This document shows positions 8,572 to 18,851 of a stretch of 64,000 nt of DNA, piece by piece (within the stretch, counting starts at the first letter, position 1; each line of letters opens with the position of its first letter). The notes under the pieces are model-generated. The model worked only from the letters and a program-made list of their open reading frames with translations, was not told the DNA's origin and did not search any database. This DNA comes from JAXMCK01 sp046349395 (GTDB lineage Bacteria; Pseudomonadota; Alphaproteobacteria; Geminicoccales; Geminicoccaceae). The DNA lies in contig JAXMCK010000006.1 of assembly GCA_046349395.1 (NCBI GenBank), forward strand, positions 372,001 to 436,000, in the 5' to 3' direction. The translations under genes and the position numbers were made by a program.

Positions 8572-8735
8572 CGGTCCAATCTCCAAAGTGGACCGACTCC
8601 GGGCGATGGGTTCGCCCTCGGTCGGCGGATGTTCGTCGTCCCGCCACAGGACGACATGCTCCCCGACCCCATGAGCCTCTGCCGGGCTCCGATCCGGACA
8701 ATGGTGTCCGGTGACCCGGACAACTAGCCCTCTTT

Positions 8736-8748
8736 TTGCATTGCAGCA
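8736..8748. promoter_or_regulatory. PhaR-like half palindrome (DUF1127 side)
   Basis: TTGCATTGCAGCA; its complement TGCTGCAATGCAA shares the first 12 bases with the phasin box TGCTGCAATGCAGCA. It lies upstream of the DUF1127 gene on the minus strand. Confidence 0.45.
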
Positions 8749-8786
8749 TGACAAGACCGGCCCAGGCGCTGCGTCAAGGCCGGCTG

Positions 8787-8800
8787 TTGCTGCATCGCAA
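8787..8800. promoter_or_regulatory. third TTGC/GCAA box
   Basis: TTGCTGCATCGCAA, an inverted repeat related to the two PhaR-like boxes, ends just before the last codons of the membrane-fusion protein. Its role is unclear; it might be a distant part of the DUF1127 control region. Confidence 0.35.
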
Positions 8801-8804
8801 CATG

Positions 8805-9885
8805 TCAGTTGGTGGCGGCGACCCGGACGCTGTCACCGGCATCGATGTACAGATCGACCTGCTGGCCGACCCTGGCCGGGAAGGCCGGGTCGTCGATCGC
8901 GTAGACGATCTGCAGGACCCGCGTATCCACCCGCTCGCCGCCGCCGCCCGAAAGCGCCTGCTTGGCGATCACATAGGGCTCGAAGCGCACGAAGGTCAGG
9001 CCGGTCGACCGTTCGGCATGGCCGCGCAGGCTCGCCGTCGCCCGCGCACCCCCCTGCACCCGCCAGGCATCGGCCTCGTCGACATCGGCCCGCACGTGCA
9101 GCGGCCCCAGCGCGCCCAGCCGCAGCATCGGCTCGGCGAGCGAGCCGGTCTGCGCGTACTCGCCGAGCCGGATGTCGACGGAGAGAACGGTGGCGTCGAG
9201 CGGGGCGCGCACGACCGTCCGGTCGAGGTCGATGTTGGCCTGATCGAGCCGTGCGGCAGCCGCCGAGCGCTCGGCGTCGACGCGCAGACGGGTGGCCGCC
9301 AGCACGTCCAGCTCGTTTTTCGCACTCTCCAGCGTCGCCGCGTTGCGCGCCGCGACGGCGTCCGCCTTCCGGGCATCGGCCGTTGCGGTCTCCAGCCGCT
9401 GCTGGCTAGCGAAATCGTTGCGCTGCAGCTTGGCGTAGCGGTCGCGATCGGCGATGGCACGCTCGCGCTCGGCCAGTCCCGCCTTCACCTCCGCCTCGGC
9501 TTCGGCGATCTTCGACCGCTGCAGAGCCTGCTGACGGCCGATCTCGTCGATCTGCGCCTCCACCGCGGCGAGCTCGGCCTGCCGCTGCGCCACCGTTGCC
9601 CGGTACTGCCGGGAATCCACGGCGAACAGCGGGGCACCTTTTCTGACCTCGTCCCCCGCCCGTACCGCGACCTCGGTGACGATGCCGCCGATCTCCGTCG
9701 CCACCGAGATCACCTCGGACGAGGGCTCGACGAGGCCGCGGGCCGCGACGCGGTCGGCAAAGGCGCTCCGCGCCGGCGGGAGCGGCGGCTCGCCCTGCGC
9801 TCGCGGCGTGCTGTTCCCGACCACGGACCAGCCGGCGAACAGCAGGCTCGCACCGGCCAGCAGCGGGACGAGATGGGTGAGCGGC

Positions 9886-9896
<11 letters not shown>
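8805..9896 (-). CDS. HlyD-type membrane fusion protein (DevB-like)
   Basis: A 363-residue periplasmic adaptor. One N-terminal membrane segment (about residues 8-24) is followed by a lipoyl/barrel half (VATEIGGIVTEVAVRAGDEV near 65), a long coiled coil (about 100-205), and a second lipoyl half with VVRAPLDATVLSV and beta-barrel strands. It links an inner-membrane ABC exporter to an outer-membrane channel. The start ATG at 9896 overlaps the end of the ATPase gene by 11 bases, so the three genes form one operon (permease, ATPase, adaptor). No TolC gene is adjacent. Cargo is unknown; DevBCA relatives export glycolipids or lipids. Confidence 0.88.
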
Positions 9897-10590
<694 letters not shown>

Positions 10591-10594
10591 GGGC

Positions 10595-11737
10595 TCATCC
10601 CCGGAACACGAGGGCGGGGTCGACGCTGACCACGCGCCGCACGCTGGCGAGGCTCGCCACCGTGATGATCGCCAGCACGGCAGCGGCCGTGCCCGCCATC
10701 ACCTGCCAGGGCAGGAAGAAGCCGCGCAGGTTGATCACGTTGCGCGAGGTGGTCTCGAAGAAGAGGGCGGAAAGGCCGATGCCGAAGGCGAAGCCGATGG
10801 CACCGACGACCAGCGCCTGGAGCAGCACCATGCGCACGATGGTCAGGTTGCCGACCCCCATCGCCTTCAGCGCCGCGAACTGCCGCTGGTTCTCCAGCAC
10901 GAAGATGAAGAAGGTCTGGCCGACCACGGCCGCACCCACGATGAAGCCTAGGGCCACCGTGATCCCGAAGTTCACCGGGATGCCGGTGCGGGCGATGTAG
11001 TAGTTCACGGTAGCCCAGGCGAAGTCGGACCAGGTCATGGCCTTGAGGCCCGTCTGCTCGCCGATGCGTCGGGCCAGCTCGCCCGGATCCTGTCCGGCCG
11101 CCGCCTTCACCAGAATGAAGGAGAGCTGCTTGCGCTGCTGGCCGATGAAGGTCATCGCATCGCTGTATTTGGTGAACACGACGGGAAATGTCGTGAAGGG
11201 CGGCGAGGCTTCGGCGATGCCGACGATCACCGCCCGGCGGTCGTTGAGCTCCAGCTCCTTGCCGAGCGCCAAGGGCTCGCCCGGCCAGATGAACATGAAG
11301 CCGGCGCGATCGATGATCATCGCGTTCTCGCGCCGGAGGTCGAGAGCGGAGCCCAAGATCATCTTCGTCGGGGCGCCGGTCAGGGTGGCATCCGACAGCC
11401 CCTGCAGGATCACCTGCTGCAGCACGCCGTCCTTGGCCCGGGCGACGGTCAGGCCCTTGTAGTAGGGCTCGGCCCAGTCGACGCCGGACACGCCGCGCAC
11501 CCGGTAGAGCTGCGTGTCCGTCATCGGCTCGATCTCGTCGACATACTGGACGCGCGGGTCCATGACCCAGACATCGGCCTCGCGGACGTCGAGGATCTGG
11601 CTCGCCGTGCGCAGCATCAGGCCGACGAAGATCGACACCTGCTGCGACATCAGCATGCTGGCGAAGGCGATGCCGAAGATCAGGCCCAGATACTTGGCCG
11701 GATCGCCGGTCAGCATGCGCAAGGCGACAGCGTTCAC
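10595..11737 (-). CDS. FtsX-type ABC permease (DevC-like)
   Basis: A 380-residue permease with an N-terminal membrane segment (about 14-38), a large periplasmic domain of the MacB_PCD type (about 45-260), and three C-terminal membrane segments (about 265-290, 310-338, 345-368). This is the DevC/MacB topology. An ALKAMG motif, typical of FtsX domains, lies near residue 292. It is first in the operon and divergent from the TetR gene, with palindromes between them. Confidence 0.9.
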   Translation of the reverse strand: MNAVALRMLTGDPAKYLGLIFGIAFASMLMSQQVSIFVGLMLRTASQILDVREADVWVMDPRVQYVDEIEPMTDTQLYRVRGVSGVDWAEPYYKGLTVARAKDGVLQQVILQGLSDATLTGAPTKMILGSALDLRRENAMIIDRAGFMFIWPGEPLALGKELELNDRRAVIVGIAEASPPFTTFPVVFTKYSDAMTFIGQQRKQLSFILVKAAAGQDPGELARRIGEQTGLKAMTWSDFAWATVNYYIARTGIPVNFGITVALGFIVGAAVVGQTFFIFVLENQRQFAALKAMGVGNLTIVRMVLLQALVVGAIGFAFGIGLSALFFETTSRNVINLRGFFLPWQVMAGTAAAVLAIITVASLASVRRVVSVDPALVFRG

Positions 11738-11766
11738 CGCTTGCTCCGCAACGGTGTCGAACTTAA

Positions 11767-11800
11767 GTTATCAGCGATAACGTACGAGCGATAACCTATC
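11767..11800. promoter_or_regulatory. TetR-type operator between permease and regulator
   Basis: GTTATC-AGC-GATAAC (11767-11781) is a perfect 15-base inverted repeat. GCGATAAC recurs at 11788-11795 and runs into TATC, giving a second near-palindrome GATA-ACC-TATC (11790-11800). The pair lies in the 72-base gap between the divergent starts and would cover both promoters. Confidence 0.7.
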
Positions 11801-11809
11801 GAGGATCAC

Positions 11810-12445
11810 GTGGACCCGCAAGAACGTCGTACGCGGCGCCGCAAGGGCGAGGGGCACGTCACGCGGGACGCGATCCTGGCCGCAGCCCGCTCCCTTTTCC
11901 TGACCGAGGGCTATACGCGAACGACGGTACGGCGGATCGTCGAGCGGGCCGGCGTGACGCCGCCGGCGCTGTATCGGCACTTCGCCGACAAGGACACGAT
12001 CGTGCGGGCGATCGCGGACGACGCCTTCGCCAAGCTGGAGGCGGCCTTCGGCGCCGCGCGGGCGCTACCGCTGCCGCCGATCGATCGCTTCCGCAGAATG
12101 CTCGAAGCCTTCCTGCGCTTCGGGTTGGAACACCCGGACGAGTACCGCTTCGTCTTCATGACTCCGGAGGTGGTCCCGGCAGCCGCCAGTCACCGTAATC
12201 CGGCGGCCGATGCGGGCGGCTCGGGGGCGGCCTGCTTTCTCGCCTTCGAGGCGCATGTGCGCGAGCTGATCGAGGCGGGGCTGCTCGTTCCCATGCCCGC
12301 GCCCGTCGCGGCGGAGCTGATCTGGGCCGCCGGCCACGGGCTCGTGGCGCTGCTGATCACGAAGCCCCACTTTCCCTGGGCGGACCGGGAGACCCTGATC
12401 CGCGGCATGGTCGACCTGCCGCTACGGGGCCTCCTGCCGCGCTAG
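11810..12445 (+). CDS. TetR/AcrR family repressor
   Basis: A 211-residue regulator. The N-terminal HTH spans about residues 20-66 (RDAILAAARSLFLTEGYTRT, then VRRIVERAGVTPPALYRHF), and the rest is a helical ligand-binding domain with aromatic and proline clusters (HFADKD, EYRFVFMTPE, HFPWADRE). The start is a GTG. Divergence from the exporter operon and the shared palindromes indicate that it represses the exporter and itself until a ligand, probably the exported or toxic compound, binds. The last part resembles the TetR_C_33 type, but I am not certain. Confidence 0.9.
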   Translation: MDPQERRTRRRKGEGHVTRDAILAAARSLFLTEGYTRTTVRRIVERAGVTPPALYRHFADKDTIVRAIADDAFAKLEAAFGAARALPLPPIDRFRRMLEAFLRFGLEHPDEYRFVFMTPEVVPAAASHRNPAADAGGSGAACFLAFEAHVRELIEAGLLVPMPAPVAAELIWAAGHGLVALLITKPHFPWADRETLIRGMVDLPLRGLLPR

Positions 12446-12446
12446 T

Positions 12447-13385
12447 TTAGCCCCAGGGGCTCTGCGAGCCGCCGGCACTCGGCACGCTACCGCGCCGCGC
12501 GCGCGGCCGAGAGCTGCCGGTCGAGGCGGGGGTGAAGCCGCCGGGCTCGCGCTCCAGCTCCAGCAGCGCCCGGATCCGGTTCTCGGTCTTCGGGTGCGTC
12601 TGGAAGAGATTGTCCGTACCGCCGCGCATCAGCGGGTTGATGATGAAGAGCGGGGCGGTCGAAGGATTGTGCTCGGCGGTCGGCATGATCCGGCCGCGGG
12701 CGAACTGCTCGATCTTCTGCAGGGCACTGGCGAGCCAGCGCGGCTGACCGCAGATCTGCGCGCCCAGGCGGTCGGCCGAGTACTCGCGGGTGCGCGAGAT
12801 CGCGAGCTGCACGACCGTCGCCGCCAGCGGGGCCAGGATCATGATCAGGATCTGGGCGATCGGGTTCGGCCGGTTCTCGGAGCTGCCGCCATGGCCGAAG
12901 AACATGGCGAAGTTGGCGAGGAATCCGATCGCACCGGCGATGCTGGCCGCCACCGTCATGGTGAGCGTGTCGCGGTTCTTGATGTGCGCCAGCTCGTGCG
13001 CGATCACGCCGGCCAGCTCCTCGCGGCTCAGCGCCCGCATGATCCCGGTCGTCACGGCGACGGCCGCATGGTTCGGGTCGCGGCCGGTGGCGAAAGCGTT
13101 CGGCTGGTCCTGCTGGATGATGTAGACGGCCGGCATCGGCAGGTCCGCGCGGCGGGCGAGGTCCTCGACCATGCCGACGAGGTCGGGTGCCGACCCCTTC
13201 GTGACGAGCTGCGCATTGTGCATGCGCAGCACCATCTTGTCCGAGTTCCAGTAGGCGAACGCGTTGGTGCCGAGAGCGAAGATCAGCGCAACGAGGGCAC
13301 CGGTCCCGCCGCCCAGCAGATAGCCGGCGGCGAGGAACAGGGCCGTCAGTGCTGCGAGGAGGAGACCGGTACGGGCGATGTTCAT
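12447..13385 (-). CDS. htpX: zinc metalloprotease HtpX
   Basis: A 312-residue M48 peptidase of the inner membrane, involved in quality control of misfolded membrane proteins. Hydrophobic segments lie at residues about 6-25 and 28-45. The zinc site is HELAH at 130-134 with a downstream Glu in [14 protein letters not shown] sequence ([10 protein letters not shown]). Two more membrane segments follow near 145-190. The ATG at 13385 gives the family N terminus ([18 protein letters not shown]). The C-terminal Pro/Arg/Ser tail is variable. Gene end meets the TetR gene tail to tail. Confidence 0.95.
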   Translation of the reverse strand: MNIARTGLLLAALTALFLAAGYLLGGGTGALVALIFALGTNAFAYWNSDKMVLRMHNAQLVTKGSAPDLVGMVEDLARRADLPMPAVYIIQQDQPNAFATGRDPNHAAVAVTTGIMRALSREELAGVIAHELAHIKNRDTLTMTVAASIAGAIGFLANFAMFFGHGGSSENRPNPIAQILIMILAPLAATVVQLAISRTREYSADRLGAQICGQPRWLASALQKIEQFARGRIMPTAEHNPSTAPLFIINPLMRGGTDNLFQTHPKTENRIRALLELEREPGGFTPASTGSSRPRARRGSVPSAGGSQSPWG

Positions 13386-13536
13386 CCTGGGGTTCCGATC
13401 GGAAACCGAGCCACAAAAAAGGTAAGGTGTGGTGACCGCGACTCCAAGGTACACGGCCGGCCGCGGTCCAAGTCGGGATCTTCCCTCGACGGAACGAGCC
13501 GTCGCGTCCACTTCTGTGACATCAGGAGGAGCGCCC

Positions 13537-14547
13537 ATGAAGGCCGTCGGCTACACCCACTCGCATCCGATCGAGCATCCCGAGGCACTCGTCGATCGTG
13601 ACGTCGCGCACCCGGAGATCGGTCCGCACGACATTCGGGTCGAGGTGCGCGCGATCTCGGTCAATCCGGTCGACTACAAGGTGCGCAAACGCGCCGAGCC
13701 TCCCGCCGGAGGGTTCAAGATTCTCGGCTACGACGCCGCCGGCGTGGTCACCGAGGTCGGTCGCGAGGTGACCCGTTTCGAGGTCGGCGCCGAAGTGTTC
13801 TACGCCGGCGACATCCGGCGGCAGGGGACCAACGCGGAGTTCCACGCCGTCGACGCGCGAATCGTGGGTCACAAGCCGCGCTCACTCGACTTCGGCGCCG
13901 CCGCGGCTTTGCCGCTGACCTCGATCACCGCCTGGGAGCTGCTGTTCGACCGGCTGGGTGTGGTCCGCGACGGGGGTACCGGCAGCAGCCTCCTCATCGT
14001 CGGCGGCGCCGGCGGGGTCGGCTCGATCCTGATCCAGCTGGCCCGTCGCCTGACCGGGCTCACCGTCATCGCCACCGCCTCGCGTCCCGAGACACAATCC
14101 TGGTGCCGCGAGCTGGGGGCGCACCACGTCGTCGACCACGCGGCCGATCTCGCCGCCGGAGTGGCTGCACTGGCGGCGCCGCCCGTGATGCTGATCGCCG
14201 GACTCACGCACACCGACCGGCACTTCAAGGCTCTGGTCGACATCCTGGCCCCGCAGGGGCGCATCGGCCTGATCGACGATCCCGAGCCGATCGACGTGCG
14301 CCTCCTGAAGCAGAAGAGCGCTTCGCTGCATTGGGAGCTGATGTTCACCCGGTCGATGTTCGGCACGCCCGACATGGCGGCCCAGGGCGCGCTGTTGGAC
14401 GAGGTCGCTGCCCTGGTCGACGCCGGCACCCTGCGGACGACCGTGGCGGAGCATTTCGGGACGATCAGCGCCGCCAACCTGAAACGCGCGCACGCGCTGC
14501 TGGAGAGCGGCCGGTCGCGGGGCAAGATCGTTCTCGAAGGGTTCTGA
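13537..14547 (+). CDS. zinc-type alcohol dehydrogenase / quinone oxidoreductase family
   Basis: A 336-residue medium-chain reductase (ZADH/quinone oxidoreductase-like). The N-terminal GroES-like domain starts at MKAVGY, the nucleotide fold has GGAGGVGSI near residue 154, and the C terminus has the substrate-binding [13 protein letters not shown]. The structural and catalytic zinc cysteines of true alcohol dehydrogenases are absent, so it probably reduces quinones or enals with NADPH. The ATG follows a perfect AGGAGG site at 13524-13529. Divergent from htpX. Confidence 0.9.
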   Translation: MKAVGYTHSHPIEHPEALVDRDVAHPEIGPHDIRVEVRAISVNPVDYKVRKRAEPPAGGFKILGYDAAGVVTEVGREVTRFEVGAEVFYAGDIRRQGTNAEFHAVDARIVGHKPRSLDFGAAAALPLTSITAWELLFDRLGVVRDGGTGSSLLIVGGAGGVGSILIQLARRLTGLTVIATASRPETQSWCRELGAHHVVDHAADLAAGVAALAAPPVMLIAGLTHTDRHFKALVDILAPQGRIGLIDDPEPIDVRLLKQKSASLHWELMFTRSMFGTPDMAAQGALLDEVAALVDAGTLRTTVAEHFGTISAANLKRAHALLESGRSRGKIVLEGF

Positions 14548-14642
14548 TCCCCTCTTGCTGCGACCGGGTCGGCTTGCGCCCACCGGGAGGGCGAGCATAG
14601 TGAGCCGCAGGTTCAGGTCCGTGCTTTGCCTCGGGGGGATCC

Positions 14643-16982
14643 ATGCAGGCCGACGACGAAGCGCGGTGGGGGAGTTCCGGTAGCACCCTGGAGCGTGCTC
14701 CCGTGACCGCCGACGAGGCGCTGGAGCTGCACGCCCGCGGCCGCCCCGGCAAGCTCGAGATCACGCCGACCAAGCCGCTGACGACCTCGCGCGACCTCAG
14801 CCTCGCCTACTCCCCGGGCGTCGCCTACCCCTGCCTCGAGATCCAGCGCGATCCGAACAAGGCCTTCGACTACACCGCGCGCGGCAATCTCGTTGCCGTC
14901 ATCAGCAACGGTACGGCCGTGCTGGGTCTCGGCGATCTGGGTGCGCTGGCCTCGAAGCCGGTGATGGAAGGCAAGGCCGTCCTCTTCAAGCGCTTCGCCG
15001 ACATCGACAGCATCGACCTCGAGGTCGACACCCGCGACGTCGATGCCTTCGTCGATTGCGTGAAGCTGCTGGGCCAGTCCTTCGGCGGGATCAATCTCGA
15101 GGACATCAAGGCGCCGGAATGCTTCATCATCGAGCAGCGCCTGCGCGAACTGCTCGACATCCCGGTCTTCCACGACGACCAGCACGGCACGGCGATCATC
15201 GCGACCGCGGCGCTGATCAACGCCCTCGACCTGACCGGGCGATCGCTGGCCGAGACGAAGATCGTGGTCAACGGTGCGGGTGCCGCCGGCATCGCCTGCA
15301 CGGAGCTGATCAAGGCGCTGGGCGTGCCGCACGGCAATGTCGTGCTCTGCGACACCAAGGGTGTGGTCTACCAGGGCCGTCTCGACGGCATGAACCAGTG
15401 GAAATCGGCGCACGCGGTGCCGACCGACGCCCGCACGCTGGCCGACGCGCTCGTGAGTGCCGACGTCGTCGTCGGCCTCTCGGTGAAGGGTGCCATCACG
15501 CCCGAGATGATCCGGGCGATGGCCCCGCAGCCGATCATCTTTGCCCTCGCCAACCCCGATCCCGAGATCACCCCAGAAGAGGCGCACCTCGTGCGCCAGG
15601 ACGTGATCATCGCCACCGGACGTTCGGACTATCCCAATCAGGTCAACAACGTCCTGGGCTTTCCCTACATCTTCCGCGGTGCGCTCGACGTGCGCGCGTC
15701 GCGCATCGACGAGTCGATGAAGATCGCGGCAGCGCACGCCATCGCCGCCCTGGCCCGCGACGAAGTACCGGACGAGGTGGCGGCGGCCTACAAGGGGCGC
15801 CGCCTGCGCTACGGCCCCGAGTACCTGATCCCCACGCCCTTCGACCCGCGGCTGATGACGGCCGTGCCGATGGCGGTCGCCAAGGCGGCGATGGAGGCGG
15901 GCGTCGCGAGGCGCCCCTTGGACAGCCTGGAGCGCTATCGCGACCAGCTACGTTCCAGGCTCGATCCGACGGCCAGCCGGATGCAGCTCGTCATGGACCG
16001 TGTCCGTGCGAACCCCAAGCGCGTCGCCTTCGCCGAGGGCGAGGAGGAGAAGTCGATCAGTGCCGCCCTGGCTTGGCGCAATGGCGGGTTCGGCACGCCC
16101 ATCCTGATCGGTCGCGAGGACAGGATCCGCGAGACACTCCGCGCCATGGGGCACGGTAATCTCGACGGGGTGGAGATCCTCAACGCCAAACTCTCCGAGC
16201 ACAACGACGCCTATGTCGACCTGCTCTACCGGCGTCAGCAGCGCAACGGGCTCCTCTACCGCGACTGCCAGCGTCTGGTCCTGAACGACCGCAACATCTT
16301 CGCTGCCTGCATGCTGGCGCACGGCCATGTCGATGCGATGGTGACGGGCCTCACCCGTGCCTATCACACCGTGCTGGCCGACCTGCGCCGGGTCATCGAT
16401 CCCAAGCCCGGGCACCGCGTCTTCGGCGTGACGATGATGGTGGCCCGCGGGCGCACCGTGTTCTTCGCCGACACCACGGTGCACGAGCTTCCGGATGCGA
16501 GCACGCTGGCCGACATCGCCATGCAGACGGCGCGCCGGGCGGAGCATCTTGGCTTCAAGGCACGGGTCGCCATGCTGTCCTTCGCCACCTTCGGCAACCC
16601 GCCGGTCGACAAGGCGGCACAGATCGCCGACGTGGTGGCCGAGCTCGACCGCCGTCAGGTCGCGTTCGAGTATGACGGGGAGATGAGTGCGGACGTCGCC
16701 CTCGATCCCGAGCTGATGGCCCTCTACCCGTTTTGCCGGCTGACCGGGCCCGCCAATGTGCTGATCATGCCGGCCCTGCACTCGGCCAACATCGCGAGCA
16801 AGCTGCTGCAGCAGCTGGGCGGCGGGACCGTGATCGGTCCGTTGCTGGCCGGCATGAGCAAGCCGGCCCAGATCCTGCCGATGAACGCGACGGTATCGGA
16901 CATCATCAACATGGCGGCGATCGCCGCCTACGACGCGATTCCCAACGAGCCGCACGCGGCAACGGCATTGGCCGCCGAGTAG
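14643..16982 (+). CDS. maeB: NADP-dependent malic enzyme with phosphotransacetylase-like domain
   Basis: A 779-residue fusion. Residues about 20-440 form the malic enzyme (malate + NADP+ to pyruvate + CO2 + NADPH), with SYSPGVA-type LAYSPGVAYPC, FHDDQHGTAI and the Rossmann VNGAGAAGIAC. Residues about 450-779 resemble phosphate acetyltransferase (AFAEGEEEKS; VFGVTMMVARG; FEYDGEMSADVAL), a regulatory domain that binds acetyl-CoA and is usually catalytically inactive in this class. This architecture and length are normal for proteobacterial MaeB. Isolated gene. Confidence 0.95.
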   Translation: MQADDEARWGSSGSTLERAPVTADEALELHARGRPGKLEITPTKPLTTSRDLSLAYSPGVAYPCLEIQRDPNKAFDYTARGNLVAVISNGTAVLGLGDLGALASKPVMEGKAVLFKRFADIDSIDLEVDTRDVDAFVDCVKLLGQSFGGINLEDIKAPECFIIEQRLRELLDIPVFHDDQHGTAIIATAALINALDLTGRSLAETKIVVNGAGAAGIACTELIKALGVPHGNVVLCDTKGVVYQGRLDGMNQWKSAHAVPTDARTLADALVSADVVVGLSVKGAITPEMIRAMAPQPIIFALANPDPEITPEEAHLVRQDVIIATGRSDYPNQVNNVLGFPYIFRGALDVRASRIDESMKIAAAHAIAALARDEVPDEVAAAYKGRRLRYGPEYLIPTPFDPRLMTAVPMAVAKAAMEAGVARRPLDSLERYRDQLRSRLDPTASRMQLVMDRVRANPKRVAFAEGEEEKSISAALAWRNGGFGTPILIGREDRIRETLRAMGHGNLDGVEILNAKLSEHNDAYVDLLYRRQQRNGLLYRDCQRLVLNDRNIFAACMLAHGHVDAMVTGLTRAYHTVLADLRRVIDPKPGHRVFGVTMMVARGRTVFFADTTVHELPDASTLADIAMQTARRAEHLGFKARVAMLSFATFGNPPVDKAAQIADVVAELDRRQVAFEYDGEMSADVALDPELMALYPFCRLTGPANVLIMPALHSANIASKLLQQLGGGTVIGPLLAGMSKPAQILPMNATVSDIINMAAIAAYDAIPNEPHAATALAAE

Positions 16983-16994
16983 GCGGCCCGACCG

Positions 16995-17180
16995 CTACAA
17001 TCCGATGCCGGTTGCGGGCGCCGAAGGCGCCATCGGCGCTGCCGCGCGGACCACGGTGCACGGGACGTCGGAGCCCGCCACGCAGAGAGCGTCGATGTCG
17101 GCCGAGGCCGCCCGCGTGGCGATGATCGCCAGCAAGATGAGGCCAACGGTCATGAGCACTTCCAGATATCGCGACAGCAT
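16995..17180 (-). CDS. small membrane-anchored or exported peptide
   Basis: A 61-residue open frame with AGGAG eight bases before its ATG. Residues 1-26 form a hydrophobic signal or anchor (LEVLMTVGLILLAIIATRAASA), followed by a short part with two cysteines (DALCVAGSDVPCTVV) that could form a disulfide. No family recognised. Reality rests on the ribosome site and the signal pattern only. Confidence 0.5.
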   Translation of the reverse strand: MLSRYLEVLMTVGLILLAIIATRAASADIDALCVAGSDVPCTVVRAAAPMAPSAPATGIGL

Positions 17181-17395
17181 CGAAATCGCTCCTGCTATGC
17201 CGCCTCATATGGTGCGCAGGGCGAGGCTCCGGGAGCGACGGGACGATCGTGGGAGAGGCCTTCCGTGCGATTGTTGCTCGGGCGACGCGGCTATCGTGTC
17301 GGGAGCGGACCCGGGTGCACGCTGCGACCGACCCGACCCTCGCATTCTCTCCTTACAATTGATATGACCGCCGATCCGAACGGGATTGGGCAAGA

Positions 17396-18283
17396 ATGTC
17401 CAAGGTCGAGACCAAGTCCGCGCGCACCTATTCTGACGGCCATCCTCTTGATGACGTCCAGTACCGCGAGTACAAGCTGTTGTTGCGCCCCGAGCGCTTC
17501 TTCGAGCCGGAGAGGCTCGAAGAGTATTGGCACGTCGTCAGTCGCATCGCCAAGGAGAATGGCGTCGACGTCACGACGAACAAGAACGCGTTCCATCGAT
17601 TGGTACGCGAGGTGCTGTTCTATGACACGCCGACCTTCGACCTGTACCGGAACACCTTCATCTTCAGGACGCGCACCTTCTACGACAATGGCTGGCCGCA
17701 GCGCGATCACGAGCTGACGGTCAAGTTCCGCAATGCGGATCGCGACGCGGCGGCGGCACTCGACATGCGGACGACGCTCGCCGGCGACGTGAAGATCAAG
17801 TTCAAGGAAGAGATTCTTCCGCACAAGATCGAGGTGGGCGGGCTTCGTAGCCTCTACTCCCACAACTGCGTCATGACCTCGCCGCTCATCGTCATCAAGC
17901 AGGGCATCAAGGACATCACCGACGCCTTCCCGGCCCTGAAGTGCCTCGCCCTGAAGGACGATGTCAGCCTCGACCTCGTGAACAACGTGGCGGTCGAGGA
18001 GGTCGAGGTCGACGTCGGCCACTTCGATTTTGGCCACGGCTACGAGGCGAAGGCCACGATCGCGATCTGGCGCAACCGGGCAACCGAGGAATCGCTGGTC
18101 GGCGAGTTCGCCTTCCAGGCGAAGTTCGACAAGATCGGCGACGTGAACCAGAAAGCCATGGCGCTGTCCGAGAAGTTCTACCGCAGGGTCCAGACCGACG
18201 CCCCGGAGTGGATCCTTCTCGGCACCACCAAGACCGCCATGGTCTACGGCCTCGGCAAAGGAGGCACCGTCCGTGCCGAGTGA
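17396..18283 (+). CDS. CYTH/VTC-like triphosphate-tunnel protein (putative)
   Basis: A 295-residue protein of unknown role. Strand patterns match the triphosphate tunnel metalloenzyme fold: YREYKLLL at about residue 22, then LFYDTPTFDLYRNTFIFRTR (about 72-91), HELTVKFR, VKIKFKEEI, later VEEVEVDVGHF and EAKATIAIW. The FYDTP...L...FRTR run is the clearest CYTH/VTC trait. The N-terminal ExExK metal motif is reduced to a single Glu, so activity on triphosphates is uncertain. The stop overlaps the GTG start of the first chromate transporter gene by 11 bases, so the three genes are likely one operon. Identification is inference from pattern. Confidence 0.55.
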   Translation: MSKVETKSARTYSDGHPLDDVQYREYKLLLRPERFFEPERLEEYWHVVSRIAKENGVDVTTNKNAFHRLVREVLFYDTPTFDLYRNTFIFRTRTFYDNGWPQRDHELTVKFRNADRDAAAALDMRTTLAGDVKIKFKEEILPHKIEVGGLRSLYSHNCVMTSPLIVIKQGIKDITDAFPALKCLALKDDVSLDLVNNVAVEEVEVDVGHFDFGHGYEAKATIAIWRNRATEESLVGEFAFQAKFDKIGDVNQKAMALSEKFYRRVQTDAPEWILLGTTKTAMVYGLGKGGTVRAE

Positions 18284-18845
18284 GGCCGCGCGGGAGAAGG
18301 TGAGCCTCGCCCGTATCTTCGGGACGTTCTTCCAGATCGGGGGCATCAGTTTCGGCGGCGGTGTTGTCGCCTATCTCCGCGACGGCCTCGTCGAGCAGCG
18401 GCAGTGGCTGAACGACGACGAGTTCCTGGAAGCGCTCGAGGTCTCGCAGACTCTGCCGGGCCTCAACGCCACCAACATGGCCGTCATCGTTGGGGACCGC
18501 CTGCGCGGCCTGCTCGGGTCGATCGTCGCCTTCGTCGGCATCACCCTGCCCGGCACGGTGATCGTGATGGCGCTGGCCCTGGCCTACACCGCCAATTCCG
18601 GCAATCCGGCGGTCATCGCCGTGCTGCACGGCGTGGGTGCAGCGTCGGTCGGCCTGCTCCTCTCGGTGGCCCTGAAGCTCGGCCACAAGCAGCTCGAGCA
18701 TGCGCTCGACATCGTCATCGTCGTGGTCACTGTGGTGATGGTGAGCTTCCTCCACGTCTCGCTGTTGTGGACGCTGGTCACCGTCGCACCCGTCGCCGTC
18801 ATCCTCTACCGGCCGCGCAAGGTCGTCCGCACGGCCGCGGACTGA
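18273..18845 (+). CDS. chrA: chromate transporter, N-terminal-type half (ChrA)
   Basis: A 190-residue short-chain CHR protein with one CHR domain: FQIGGISFGGGVVAYL near residue 13, LEVSQTLPGLNATNMAVIVG near 50, and about six membrane segments. Short CHR proteins work as heterodimers of two homologous halves with opposite topology and export chromate or related oxyanions. The partner starts seven bases downstream. The GTG start overlaps the previous gene. Substrate is by family. Confidence 0.9.
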   Translation: MPSEAAREKVSLARIFGTFFQIGGISFGGGVVAYLRDGLVEQRQWLNDDEFLEALEVSQTLPGLNATNMAVIVGDRLRGLLGSIVAFVGITLPGTVIVMALALAYTANSGNPAVIAVLHGVGAASVGLLLSVALKLGHKQLEHALDIVIVVVTVVMVSFLHVSLLWTLVTVAPVAVILYRPRKVVRTAAD

Positions 18846-18851
18846 ACGCCC

